A stretch of DNA of 64,000 nt from Rattus norvegicus (lineage: Eukaryota; Chordata; Mammalia; Rodentia; Muridae), in the NCBI RefSeq assembly GCF_036323735.1, contig NC_086024.1, positions 63,326,924 through 63,390,923 of the forward strand, in the 5' to 3' direction. This document shows, piece by piece, positions 22,387-33,655 of the stretch. Made by a program: the position numbers and the translations under genes. A model generated the notes under the pieces. It searched no databases, was not told where the DNA came from, and saw only the letters and a program-made list of their open reading frames with translations. Position 1 is the stretch's first letter, and every line of letters begins with the position of its first letter.

Positions 22387-23106
22387 GAGAGGAGAAAGTG
22401 AGGTCATCGCTGCCCATAAGTGCCTCCTCATCTCCATTAGTCAAGGTTTTAATTTAATAATGCCTTCCCTGCATTACATGCAGGAAGGAAAAATAATTTT
22501 GAGATAGGCAACAATTATGTTGCTTGATTTGATGGGAAATCCCATTCTGTCTAGGGCTATCCAATCCTATTTTCTCCCCCAAGCCTTAGGGGATGAAAAG
22601 TCTAATTGAACCACAGAAACCCCACCACTCCTTCTTTCTTGCCCAGGCTCTCTGGATACTTACTCTATCTCTACCTACTGTGTCAGGCATTCAGACCCTC
22701 AAATGGATCATAGCAGTGGCTGGTATTTTACCCACTGGCACCACTATTATTTGTGTGTGTTCCCAGGTTTTTGTTAGGCGTTGAGACATCACTCAGCATG
22801 CTTCCATTAGCAGGAATGTCATTTATCACAGACATGGTGCATGTGAGTGATGTTTGTTAGTTTGCATTGTCCCATTGCTCTGTCATCCCCAACTCTTAAG
22901 TCTTGACATTGTGGACTATGATCTTTGAATAGATTTTTTTCATTATTGAGCCCCATATTTAATTGCCAAATTTCTTTTCAGTCCCCTAAAGAAAACAGCT
23001 CTGCAGTATTTATTAAATATTAGCTGTGTTTGGAATATTGTGTTGGGGACTGGAACTGTTAATAATAGTTTATTCTTGCTGACATCCATAAAACATCTGA
23101 AGTAGA
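22387..23106. other. Single-copy sequence, candidate conserved block
   Basis: 22400-22560 is repeat-free with homeodomain-like TTAATTTAATAATG and CAACAATTATGTTGC motifs and a GCATTACATGCAGG block. This suggests, but does not show, a conserved non-coding element. Confidence 0.3.
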
Positions 23107-23285
23107 TCAGGCACGAGGCTCACAACTTTAATCCCAGCACTTAGGAGGCAGAGGCAGGCAGGTCTCTCAATTTGAAGCCTAGAATGTAGAGCATTCCAGG
23201 CCAACCTGCAGTATACAGTAGCAAGACCCCGAATTGAGGGGGAAAAAAAGAAAGAAGGAAGGAGAGAGAGAGAGAAGACAGGACA
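23107..23285 (+). mobile_element. B1-family SINE, diverged
   Basis: CAGGCACGAGGCTCACAACT, TTTAATCCCAGCACTTAGGAG, GCAGAGGCAGGCAGGTCTCT, then TCCAGGCCAACCTGCAGTAT and AGCAAGACCCCGAATTGAGG give the B1 order. The A/GGA-rich tail extends to about 23280. Confidence 0.78.
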
Positions 23286-24894
23286 AATGAAAGAAAAATC
23301 CGAAGCTTCGGAGGATTCTATAGTGGTCAGAATATTTGCATGACTTGTTTTTCTGATTGTGCATTATGATTAACTCTGAGCAGATTTGTCTCCTGGAGAC
23401 TGAGTTATTGTGATGCAGCTCGACTCCCTCCTGTGTAGTTCTTCAGCCTCCCTACTTCTTTCTGTTGTCCACAAGACTTGTCTTCCCCTGGTGCACTGTT
23501 CCTTCTTCCTGTGATGGCCTGTTGCCTGTGAGCTTCTTGATGGACACACTAAGGATGAACATCTGCTGTCATCCACGTCTTAAGGCTGCTTTCTTTATGA
23601 TGTTGAACAACTGGAGCTGATACTTACATTTGCTCTGATACTTACACCCTACCGATTTTTAACGACATGAATATATCTTTGTACCAGCGAAGTACTTTGC
23701 CTTCATCACTCAAGTGCCAGCTCATTGTATTCTAGTGATGGTGACTGTGATTGTAGAGGCTGAGAAAAATGACACGATCTGATTCCTTGCCAGATTAGTA
23801 TATAGCAGTTGTGCAACGATTCTCCGGAACAGAGGAGCTGTGTCATCCGTTTCTACCAGACACTGAACACAAAAGCCTGCCATAAGGTCTGTGCCCGTGG
23901 CCAAATGGGAAATGCTGTTCCTGCGCGTTGCCACAAGTACATAACTGCATGTGATCTCTTGAGCAACTTCATCAGGCACAGGAAATTGAGACATGACTAA
24001 ATTATGTGTCAGAGAAGAAGAATTTCTGAAATGTTGTCTAAACGAAAATTGGCATAGCTATGACATTTCCCTATCAATACAAGAAAACAATCTAAACGAA
24101 ATACAAGCTCAACAATTTATTTATAGAAAAACATTTTTCATGATGTTGAGTTTGGCTCTGTAAGGTAGAATTGCTAGATTTAGCAAAGGAAAGTCTGATA
24201 CTAGTTACAAATTAATTTCAGGCCAGAAACAGTTTCTTAGTCTAAGTCCCATGTAATATTGGAAACATACTTACTGGTGGTTTCACTTGACCTCTATATT
24301 TAGTTGGATATCATGTGTTTCTGTTGATTTTACTTACTTTACAGGAAGTATATTGATTTGTGTTTCCCTAATGTTAAGTTAGAGTACTGATCCTTTTTTT
24401 TTTTTTAAACAAATAGTGTTTTTAAAATTAGTCCAAACATCTGCTTTCCTCATAGACACTTATTTAAATCAAGAATGATATGAATTTAAGGATTGGTCTA
24501 ACAGGAGACCCTTCAAGTTGGTTAAATTAAAAGTGAAGACAAGGAATCTTGGAAATAAGAAAGAAGGATTTATAGTTTCTGTTGACCTGAATGCTCTTTC
24601 TCTCTGTTCTGTTCTTGGATACTGTTTCTTTTTAGTTTTCTTTCCCACAGTAGCCATAAGAGATATGATAGGTGCATATATCATTTCCATTTTGCAGATC
24701 AATCTGGCTTTAGATTCTGATTGTCCTTCGTTAGCCTCCTGACTGGCTGCTTTATACCTTCACATTCTACCTTGCTAAGCTCAGTGCACAATTTATAATG
24801 GCCATTGTACTGGATGTTTAGTTCATGTAGGTTTTGTTTTGTTTTGCTTTCTGTGTGAATAACATACTTTACACAGATAATTTATAAGTTTTTA
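23286..24894. other. Single-copy sequence with overlapping opposite frames
   Basis: No repeat recognised. Between 23722 and 24000 both strands are open: 90 codons on minus (23722-23994) and 63 on plus (23809-24000). The plus frame ends RHRKLRHD before its stop. Neither product is recognisable. Confidence 0.4.
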
Positions 24895-24985
24895 TTTTAT
24901 TATATTTGGAGACAATATCTGTAGCCTAGGCTGGGCTGAAACCCCTGGCAATAATTGTGCTTCTGACTCCCCAGTTTGTTTAGCT
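24895..24985 (-). mobile_element. B1-like SINE, antisense, partial
   Basis: ATATTTGGAGACAATATCTG, GTAGCCTAGGCTGGGCTGAA and GCTTCTGACTCCCCAG follow the antisense B1 order. The copy ends where the LINE-1 sequence begins, so it was probably truncated by it. Confidence 0.5.
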
Positions 24986-24996
24986 CTGTACACCAT

Positions 24997-25868
24997 TTTT
25001 TTTCATAGGATTATTTGGTTTTCTGGAGTCTAACTTCTTGAGTTCTTTATATAGATTGGATATTAGCCTTCTATCAGATGTAGCATTGGTAAAGATCTTT
25101 TCCCAATCTGTTAGTTGGCTGTTTTGTTCTAATGACAGAGTCCTTTGCCTTACAGAAGCTTTGCAATTTTATGAAATCCCATTTGCCGATTCTTGATCGA
25201 CATTGGTGTTCTGTTTAGGAAATTTTTCCCAGTGCCCATGTGTTCGAGGCTTTTCTCCACTTTCTCTTCTATTAGTTTCAATGTATCTGGTTTTAAGTAG
25301 AGGTCCTCGATCCACTTGGACTTGAGCTTTGTACAGGATGATAAGAATGGATCAATTTGCATTCTTCTCCATGCTGACTGCCAGTTGAAACAGCACCATT
25401 TGTTGAAAATCCCCTTTTTCCACTGGATGGTTTTAGCTCCTTTGTCAAAGATCAAGTGACCATAGGTGTGGGTTCATTTCTGGGTCTTCAATTCTATTCC
25501 ATTAATCTACCTGCCTGTCTCTGTACCAATACCATACAGTTTTTATCAATATTGTTCTGTAATACTGCTTGAGGTCAGGGATGGTGATTCTCCCAGAAGT
25601 TCTTTTATTGTTGAGAATAGTTTTGGCTATCCTGAGTTTTTTTGTTATTCCAAATGAATTTCCAAATTGCTCTTTCTAACTCTTATGAAGATTTGAGTGG
25701 GAATTTGATGGGGATTACATTGAATCTGTAGATTGCTTTCGGCAAGGTGGCCATTTTTACTATATTAATCCTGCCAATCCATGAGCATGGGAGACCTTTC
25801 AGCCTTCTGAGGTCTTCTTCAATTTCTTTCTTTAGGGACTTGAAGTTCATGTCACTTCCACTAGCAAT
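24997..25868 (-). mobile_element. LINE-1 fragment: ORF2 C-terminal region, antisense
   Basis: Minus-strand translation gives L1 ORF2 sequence. At 25683-25907 it contains FKSLKKEIEEDLRRLKGLPC and SWIGRINIVKMATLPKAIYR; at 25150-25455 it contains IFDKGAKTIQWKKGIFNKWC and LIEEKVEKSLEHMGTGKNFL. These lie C-terminal to the reverse-transcriptase core. Frame changes between the two parts, stops and small indels show it is dead. The 5' end meets a sense-orientation L1 3' UTR piece at about 25870. Confidence 0.9.
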
Positions 25869-25876
25869 TTCCAGAT

Positions 25877-26217
25877 GCCAGGAAAGCAAGAGGCTTCCAG
25901 GACCCAACAGGGATGAGATTAGCTGAAAAGTTCAACAAAGGGGAGTGAGAACCTGTAGAGACCACATCTAGAGGTTAGGCAGTGCGCCCGGTTGGGAGAT
26001 GGGGCCACCCACCCATCTCAAAATTTTATCCCAGAATTGCTCCTGTCTAAAGGAAATATAGGGACAAAGAGCGGAGCAGAGACTGAAGGAAAGACTGCCC
26101 CCCCTGGGGATCCATCCCTATTGCTGATGCTAAGAAGTGCTTGCTGACAGGAGCCTGATATGGATGTCTCCTGAGAGGCTCTGCCAGAGCCCTACTGATA
26201 CGGATGAGGATACAGCG
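25877..26217 (+). mobile_element. LINE-1 3' UTR fragment, sense orientation
   Basis: It contains AGGAAAGCAAGAGGCTTCCA, GGACCCAACAGGGATGAGAT, GGGATGGGGCCACC-like and GAGACTGAAGGAAAGACTGC blocks, then GACAGGAGCCTGATATGGAT and CTCCTGAGAGGCTCTGCCAG. This is recognised as rodent L1/Lx 3' UTR sequence in sense orientation. It stops before the usual G-rich tract and poly(A), so its 3' end is missing. It abuts the antisense ORF2 fragment. Confidence 0.7.
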
Positions 26218-26252
26218 TGGATAAACCTTTATTTTTATGTACCATTCTAGTG

Positions 26253-26280
26253 CATTTGTGTGCGTGTGCGTGTGTGTATG

Positions 26281-26330
<50 letters not shown>

Positions 26331-26347
26331 AGAGACAGAGAGAGAGT
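26253..26347. repeat. (TG)n / (GA)n compound microsatellite
   Basis: TG-rich start with GCG and ATG interruptions, then about 22 pure TG units, then GAGAGACAGAGAGAGAG. Frames crossing it are spurious. Confidence 0.92.
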
Positions 26348-26564
26348 GCGCAAGTACACATTTTTTTTATCTTTCATTTCATTAGTATACATCTAGGTTG
26401 GTGCCAATTATGAGTAGTGCAGTAGTAACCATATAGATGAGATGTCACTTTGACTGGCTGATTTCCTCCCTTTGCATAGATACTCAGAGGTTACACTAAA
26501 TAGTGTAAGAGAGCCCCCTTTACTTAGCATCCTTTGCAACATTAATTGGCTTCATTATATATTT

Positions 26565-26665
26565 TTTTATTTTGTTTTGAGATAGTATAAACACACAGTT
26601 CTCTTCTCCCTTAGGCTCCCTAGAACTGTGACCAACAGCATGCACCAACCACCACGCCTAGTGCT
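26565..26665 (-). mobile_element. Possible B1 remnant, antisense
   Basis: TTTTGTTTTGAGATAG, TAGGCTCCCTAGAACTGTGA and ACCAACCACCACGCCTAGT loosely follow antisense B1, with large internal losses. Confidence 0.4.
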
Positions 26666-26689
26666 GTATTGTCTTATATAGCAGAGCCG

Positions 26690-26865
26690 TTCTACCTGTG
26701 GTGAGACAGTATCCCAGTGTGGGTTGGATGTTCATTTCCTGGACGATCAGTGATTAGCGGAGTGATTTTTGCATAGACTTTGATCATTTGTGCATCCTCT
26801 GTTGAGAAACGTCTCCTCTGGTTATTTGCCCATTTTTAATTAGATTAGGTTTTTATTGTTATTTT
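26690..26865 (-). mobile_element. Old LINE-1 ORF2 C-terminal fragment, antisense
   Basis: CCATTTTTAATTAGATTAGG together with CATCCTCTGTTGAGAAACGT matches the antisense L1 ORF2 region. Minus translation includes KWANNQRRRFSTEDAQM, resembling the WAKDLNR.F..EDIQM stretch of L1. Older than the fragment at 24997-25868. Confidence 0.6.
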
Positions 26866-27370
26866 GCTCAGTGGTTGGTTTTTATTTGTTTGTTTTTAAT
26901 TGTACTTCTAGCCAAGTTAATACATTGTCTACACAGTTTTCTTTAGACTCTTTAAAGTTAACTCATATTCAATAGTTATTAAAGATACCTAGGAATTCAG
27001 CTATACTTTTCAAGTACTGGAACTTATTTTGTTTTGCCTCACCCTGGCTACCTATGTCATTTTAGAAGTTTTCACAGCTCATTGGTAGTAATAATCTACG
27101 TTGAGAGTGACCCCCAGGCTCAGTATGCAGGTGCATGGTTGAGTACATGAACAAACTCTCTTTGCATTGATACTTAACATTCCCCTGCCTCTGCTTCCCT
27201 CTAGCTAGCTGATGGTGGGCATCCGGTAGGGTTGTAACAGTGTGAACACACTGCTTCTCTGTAGAGTCTTTGGGAAGGAAGCTTGTGGCTCTGTTATGGC
27301 ATTTTCTTCCCAATCACCTTTCATTTGCTAATTCCCAACAATTCTATGGTATCTTATTTTCTTTGCATTA
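26866..27370. other. Single-copy sequence
   Basis: No gene or repeat recognised. Confidence 0.45.

Positions 27371-27403
<33 letters not shown>
27371..27403. repeat. (GT)n microsatellite
   Basis: Sixteen GT units followed by GCCCGCACGCATGTG. Confidence 0.92.
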
Positions 27404-27404
<1 letters not shown>

Positions 27405-28075
27405 CCGCACGCATGTGTATATGTGGGAACTTCTTATAGCTGTTTCTTCTGCAGTGTTTCATTCAAATAAACATATTCTCATACTTTAAATTTGCTCATT
27501 AACTCTCTTTTACCCCAAAGGTGTTCAAATGAATAGCTTTTATGAAATAATTGAGAGTATTAAGCAAAAATTATAAGTATTATTCAAAGCTTTATGGTGC
27601 CAGCATTCAGCATTGACTGTTGCTCTAATACTCCAGATAAATAACTGCGTGGTAACACACACCCATATGCATAAACGATAAGGTGCTGTGACTCATCATG
27701 GAGTGCTTATGAGTGACTTATGACTGAAAGACCCTTTCTGAATACCTATTCCATCACTCTTAAGAACACTGGAGAATGAAGTGTAAATAAATAAAATAAC
27801 CAGTAAAATTTTTAAAAGAATGAAAGAAAGAAAACTTGGGGAAGAATTAATAATTCTGTTTTATAAGCAATATATATTTTAAACATTCTAATTTCCATAA
27901 ATATTTAAAATATTATATTATAAAAAGTATAAAAAATACCTTTCACTTTCCTTCCATATAGTCCTTCCTATCAAATCATGTAATTGCTATTAGATTACTT
28001 TTCTTCCTAATGAGAATGAATGCAAGTTTGTTATTACTGTTGGTATAATATTGACTAACTTTTGTAGCACATTGG
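27404..28075. other. Single-copy AT-rich sequence
   Basis: Strongly AT-rich around 27780-27960; no gene or named repeat recognised. Confidence 0.45.
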
Positions 28076-28097
28076 TTTTTTTTTTTTTTTTTTTTTT
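28076..28097. repeat. Poly(T) run, 22 bases
   Basis: Uninterrupted T run with no recognisable SINE body beside it. Confidence 0.9.
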
Positions 28098-29035
28098 CTG
28101 TTTCAGTAGTTTACTATGGGGTCATTAAGATAAGGGAGGGGAGGGTTTCATCCTAAAATCTACTTTTCTCAGAAAAGTTTGCTGCTTCAGGTATTTGAAC
28201 TTCAAATTTATTCATGAGCATTCAGCCACTCTTTCTCTGTTCTTTTGATTGTTACCTCCCTTGTTTTCAGTTTTAGCTTCTTTGTGAATGAAAGTCATGC
28301 AACCCAACCCTATTTACCACATAATTTCCATTCATTCTTCACATCTCTCCTGGTGCAGAGACTCTCCCAAGTGCCCCGTGCTTGTTTCCTGTTGTGAGAA
28401 ACATCGACACAGCATCCTCATCCAGATAGATACCTCTTACTTGGATGTAACATTACTTCCTGGCCAGCCTCGCCTGTGCAATGTGTGGTTCTCTTCTACA
28501 TCGCTTATGCTCAGAACTGGAGGCTCCACAAATTGAAACATTCTAAGGTCAATTTTGAGTTATCATGAAATTTTTTTTCTTTAATTTCATTTTGTTAGGT
28601 AAAACCCTGAACATACTTTACAGAGAATTTAGAATTCATGTGAAAACCATAAAAGAAAAAGTAACCAGACTTTCAAATCAGATGAGTGTCTGGGGACATG
28701 TGAATTAAGTAAGCCACTGGAGGATATCCAAATATTGCAAAACATGTTTTGAAAATACCAAGTGGAATTCCATAAATAATAAAAACAAAGAAAAAAAAGA
28801 AAAAGAAGAAAAAAAAAAGCCAGATGCCTTTGATCACCAACTCTGTGGAAGTGTGCCACAGTGTCCCGAACTCTTTACAGCTGTTCATAAATCGGCCATT
28901 TAATATGAAATAGAATTAAAAAGCATTTAACCCTTTTGCCAAATCGAATTTGTTTTAAATAACTCTGAGTGTCTAGATCCAGAGATAATAAATATTATTC
29001 CACAATGTTTTAAAGACCCTCAGTTTTCTTTCTCA
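28098..29035. other. Single-copy sequence
   Basis: No gene recognised. A-rich stretch at 28788-28818. The 82-codon frame at 28288-28536 has no family resemblance. Confidence 0.45.
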
Positions 29036-29160
29036 GTCAAATAAGCAGATATTTATTGCATATCTGCTGTAAACAAAACAGTATACCTGTTTCCACTGGT
29101 TTAAGAGTAAGACTTCACAGTTCACCAATAATTACCAAGAACAGTTCTTACTAAGTGCTG
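29036..29160 (+). mobile_element. L2-like ancient LINE fragment
   Basis: CAAATAAGCAGATATTTATTGC and CATATCTGCTGTAAAC correspond to the L2 block around AACAAATATTTATTGAGCACC. Diverged. Confidence 0.45.
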
Positions 29161-31916
29161 CAGTTGTGTGAGGAATCAATTACAGGGTTTCTTAGGTGGA
29201 TTCCTAAGGCTCTTTAAAAGGGCTTTTTATTCACTGCAAGGGAGAGTATAGAAGTGACAGGCTTTTCCCTCTGTCAGAGTCGTATTTTATGGTCTAGTTT
29301 AGGAGAGTAGAGGAAATAACAATGTCAGGACACAAGTAAAAGACAATTGCTTTAGGTCCTTAAACACTAACTGTCCATGGCAGTGTAGCCGAGAAGCGCT
29401 GGTTACAGCAGTGCTCTGGCAGGCCTCGAGGAAGGCAAGCTTATCCTGTTCCAGCCATTTCCCCGGGGAACTGTGTTGTTTGTTCAAATAAGGACAGAAT
29501 CTAGTCTCATGTATGTTTGCACTATGGCTAGTTCTGTGGGTATGTGGGTTGGGTGGTTATATCCGGGTAGAAGTTTTCTATTAGGATAAACCTTTGATTC
29601 AGATGTTGACATCGCCTATCATTTTGTGATGTGAATTAAAGTACCATCAGTCTGTCCACAAGTGTGACCCAAAGACTGGGAACTACTTTGAATTTAATTA
29701 TGTGCTATTTAGTGAATTGTATCTGAACTGCACCCTTGGCTATCCCAGGTATCCGAGAGGAAACGTTGTATTAGTCTTAAGCTTCAGACCTGACGCCCAT
29801 TCCAGGCCCTTGGCTGTTCTTCACCCACAGTCTTCCACATGACTCCCACAGCTTTGCCATCGCAAGTCTCACCAGCTTGCTAGAATCTTCCAGCCCGGCT
29901 TCCCCTCCCCTGCAGAAATCCCTTTACTGGCAAGGCCAGTCCCTCCATTCTTAGTCAATCCGCAGTGTGTCTGTTTTCTAACAGCTTGTCTTTCTCCCAT
30001 TTTCTTCCAGGTCAGTTCCTCCTTACCATGTAAGGAGATGCTTCAGCCTCTGAATCTTCCATACTCTTTCTGCTTCTGTCAATATGATCTTCCTTGTAAT
30101 CTCCGTGCTCGCCTTTAGCATACCATATTGCATTTAGTGTGTTAAGTGGAGCCAAGTCTCTCCCACTTATTTGTGTAGTGTACCTTAATATAGATAATGG
30201 TTACCTGGATAGAAGAGCGATACTTAGGAAGCACGGAGGCTTAGACGGATTCTCTAAAACATTAAGGACGGTGGAAGTGTGCGAGCAGGGTATGTTAGGA
30301 GAATGTAAACAGTTCTTGGAACTGGAGAACTGGAGCAGACGTCTGAGCACCAGGAGCTACTCCTGTGATGCTGCTGTAGCTGAGTGTAGAAGGTCCCTGG
30401 GAAGCTGGGATCCAGACTGTTGAGGAGGGACGGGCTTGCGTCCTAGTGCCTAGATTTTAGAATGGCAGCTTAGGCTTCAGTTAGGTGGTGTTAGGAGATG
30501 GGGAAACTAGCCAGTTAGATGACTCCAGTGCGGCTGAAGGTAATGCTTGCTGGTAACAAGCATTACCTGTGTGGTTGGGGATAATGAAGTCACAGACAGG
30601 CTACTGGAAAGGCTCCCTTCTCCACTGCCCCACACTCCTTAAGGCCATATTGAGAACCGCAGTTGGCCAAGCTGAAAATAGGGTTTGCAGGCTGTTGGGT
30701 GAGCATCACAGGAAATGGTAAATTTAAAGCTGATTGATAGACAGCAGGCTTAAAGATGAACACAGAGAATGCATAAGAGTTTTTATGTATAGCTGCTTTG
30801 TGTAAGAATTGTACCTTACTTATTTGTTATCCCCAAGTCGATGTATAACATATTTTTTTCTGTGCATTGCTTTAAAAACAAAAATCATGGCCAAATACTG
30901 ACCCAGGTAGACCTGAGAAAGTTAGAAACATATGATATTTAACTTAAATTACTTTTCAAAGCCTAGAACATTTCTGAATTAGACAACACATATGACCCTT
31001 TATTCAGTAAGAGGGCAGTCATGGATTCCAAGGGCCCGGCATAATGCCCTGTGTGTTGTAAAGAGTCCATGAGGTAAAGTAGATGTTGACTCACATGCCA
31101 CATTGCTATATGTTTTCATTACGTAGGTTTCCCCCAACCCCATAGGAGAATTTCACAAGATGTCAGCTCTTTGTAGTCCCATGGAACTACTTTCTTTCTG
31201 AAACTCTGAGAAAGGAAGTTGAAACTATTTTACTGACATTCTGGGAAAGGAAGCAGAAGATGTCTTTATGGTTTTGGAGCCAGTAATGATTCAAGCATTA
31301 ATTTTCATATTGGCTTATAGTAAAGCCAGTTTATCATACTGAATATATATATGTATACACATACATATTTACATATTCAACCTATGACAGTCAAGAAATT
31401 CCTGTAAAATTGTACTCGGAGGATCAGAAGTTTAAGATCTTTCTCAGTTATATAGTGTGTTTAGGGCCAGCTCTGAGTCACATGAGAGGAGAGACACAGA
31501 GAGACAGAGATGCATAAGAGAGACAAGAGAGACACGTAGAAAAGGTGCTCTCTGAGATTTAATTGCCCTAGCCCATGAGATGAGACTGTGCATTTTGACA
31601 GGAGACAGATGTAACTAGCAGCCCCTCCAGTGCATCTGTCCAAATCTACCGGCCTTGTACCTTTTTCTTCTAAGGCAGTGACATGCAAGCAAGAATCTAA
31701 GAATAATAGGAAAAAATAAATTGATTATTTAGAAGATATCGAAGAGGATTATTCGGTAATCCCTTGGAAAAGACTGAGGACTGTGCAAGGTGTCATACAC
31801 CTCTTATTGGAGTAGCATCATTTCAGCTAGAGAGGACAAGAGTCATAAGACAGTTGTACAGATTTATAGTAAGTCAAATGTTCATATTGTTGACCTTAAC
31901 TGTACTAGATGAATCC
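29161..31916. other. Single-copy, repeat-poor sequence
   Basis: About 2.75 kb with no interspersed repeat recognised. It contains the inverted repeat at 30538-30568 and short TA/GA-rich patches near 31341-31375 and 31480-31535. The 94-codon frame at 30139-30423 is not recognisable. Confidence 0.45.
30538..30568. repeat. Perfect 12-bp inverted repeat, 7-base loop
   Basis: AGGTAATGCTTG (30538-30549) and CAAGCATTACCT (30557-30568) are exact complements separated by CTGGTAA. It could form a hairpin or cruciform. It is too short for a microRNA precursor and has no T run after it as a pol III or rho-independent signal would. Confidence 0.9.
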
Positions 31917-32005
31917 TCTTTTCTCTACTTCTTTTCTTCCTTTTTCTCATTTCTCTCCCTCTCTTTTCTTTCCCTTCTCCCTCACTCATTTTTGCTTCTC
32001 TTCAG
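31917..32005. repeat. Polypyrimidine tract
   Basis: About 88 bases on the plus strand with only five purines before CTTCTCTTCAG at 31995-32005. Low-complexity sequence; resembles a splice-acceptor tract, but no exon follows that I can support. Confidence 0.75.
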
Positions 32006-33117
32006 TCATCATTTACCAGGTGTTTTTGAATGTTTTTTAGTGCAAGTACACAAGGAAGAAGTTCCTGACATGGAAATACTAATGACTGCTAGCCAGGAGA
32101 AAGACAGACAGAGAGAGGATGAAATAATTGTTGGGAATAGTAGAACAATGCTGTGTGATAGCTGTCACAATCTTTGTCAGGACTGAGGATGGATAGGAGT
32201 GCTAGATGCATGTGGAGTAAAGTTCTGTCATGGACTCTGGTTATGTCAAAATGATACTGCAACCAGAGCTCTTATTTTCAAAACAAGAAATATTATCTAG
32301 AACACATTGGTTTTCCCTCCTACCACCTGGTTATAAGGAATGCTGTACGATGAACCATTCTCTGCTAGCTGTTCCCATAAGCTGTGCCTGCAGGTTTTTC
32401 TTGGTTTCAGAGAAGATGATGTAGTTGAATGGATGCAGGGTTTTGGGCATTTGAATGGCACCTTTAGCCCAGTCTATTATGAGGTACTCGTTACTTGTTA
32501 AATTGTCAACGAATGAATTCATAAATCTCCAGGGTCTTGTAGCTAGAAGGGATATGAGGTGGGCTAACAGAGCCCAAATCATTGACTTTTCGTTCTGACA
32601 CTGTTTAGGGTTTTTTTCTTTTTGTTCATATCCTGGTGTGAACTAGGGCTTACCATTTTGATGTTTTTATTTTTGGTTGTTTATTTCAATAAAACTCTGT
32701 TATGGCAGCCGGTGGCTTCAGATAGTATTCCAATCTTTGTCTGAGGAGTGCCACCTTTACTCCCTTCTAAAAGTCAGTGTGACTGAAACTGACTCAATCT
32801 TTTCCCTCAGAAGTGCACCACTTCCTGTAACAACTGTCAGTCACTGACGTCATCACTTCTGAGATACTGATGTCACCACACGTATTTGTTCTTCCTGTGT
32901 TCTGGTGTCTAGAGTGCTCTAGTTCACTTCCTCCGATTATTTTCACTGGGTGATTGTCTGTGTTTCTCAGCTGCTCTGTTGTTGTTCCTTGTAGAATCTT
33001 TTCTTCCCTCATCCAGTGCACCTTCCACACTGCCACTAAAATGAACTTATTCCTGCTCAGCTGCTCTAGATCCTTCAGTGGATGGCTATTACTGCAGCAA
33101 AGATCAAAATTCCTGTC
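32006..33117. other. Single-copy sequence
   Basis: No interspersed repeat recognised. Frames at 32794-33156 (minus, 120 codons) and 31764-32186 (plus, 140 codons, crossing the pyrimidine tract) lack recognisable domains. Confidence 0.45.
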
Positions 33118-33275
33118 AAACCCTAGCATGGTGGCACACACATTTGATCCCAGCACTTAGGAGGTAAGGCAGGCAGATCTCTGAGATTAAGGTAAACTTT
33201 GTCTACACAGCAAGCCCCTGGACATCCAGGAATACACAGTGAGACTTTGTTTCAAACAGTAGACCACACACAAAG
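33118..33275 (+). mobile_element. B1 SINE, diverged
   Basis: CCCTAGCATGGTGGCACACA, TTGATCCCAGCACTTAGGAG, AGGCAGGCAGATCTCTGAG, and ACAGTGAGACTTTGTTTCAAA follow B1 order. A-rich tail 33267-33285. Confidence 0.82.
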
Positions 33276-33564
33276 AAAACAATCAAATAGCTAACCAGAC
33301 ACATAGAAACTCTTTCCAGAGAAAGGCACCTTTGTTTCCTCCCTTGTTAACCCCAGCTTAGCTGTGTTGTCCTTTGTTTCCACCCTTTTCTATTCCTTTC
33401 CATCCCTTTAAACATTTCCAGGTGCGTATCCTTTCTCTGTTACGCAGAACTGAACCAGCTTCTCTTAGTCTATGCTCGGGAGTCAGTGTACATCCACTTC
33501 TGCCTGCACAGCCACTGTTGACAACAGCAGCAGAAAGGGGTACCACCTACAAAACAATTCTATG

Positions 33565-33655
33565 CTGTGTGGGTATGGCTCCATTCAGTCCTCACAGCAA
33601 CCCTGTGAGATAGATAGCTGGCATTTTCTCCATTTCGTACACAAGGAACCATGAA
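33565..33655 (-). mobile_element. MIR/L2-like ancient repeat fragment
   Basis: CATTCAGTCCTCACAGCAAC, CCTGTGAGATAGATAGCTGG and TTTTCTCCATTTCGTACACA preserve the order of the MIR/L2 block. Orientation follows the usual annotation of MIR and is tentative. Confidence 0.5.

Noticed and set aside
25150..25907. Reverse-transcriptase-related protein gene
   Set aside because: It is a truncated, frameshifted L1 ORF2 C-terminal fragment lacking the start, the catalytic core and the endonuclease.
30538..30568. microRNA precursor hairpin
   Set aside because: The stem is only 12 bp; a precursor needs a stem of roughly 22 bp or more, and flanking bases do not extend the pairing.
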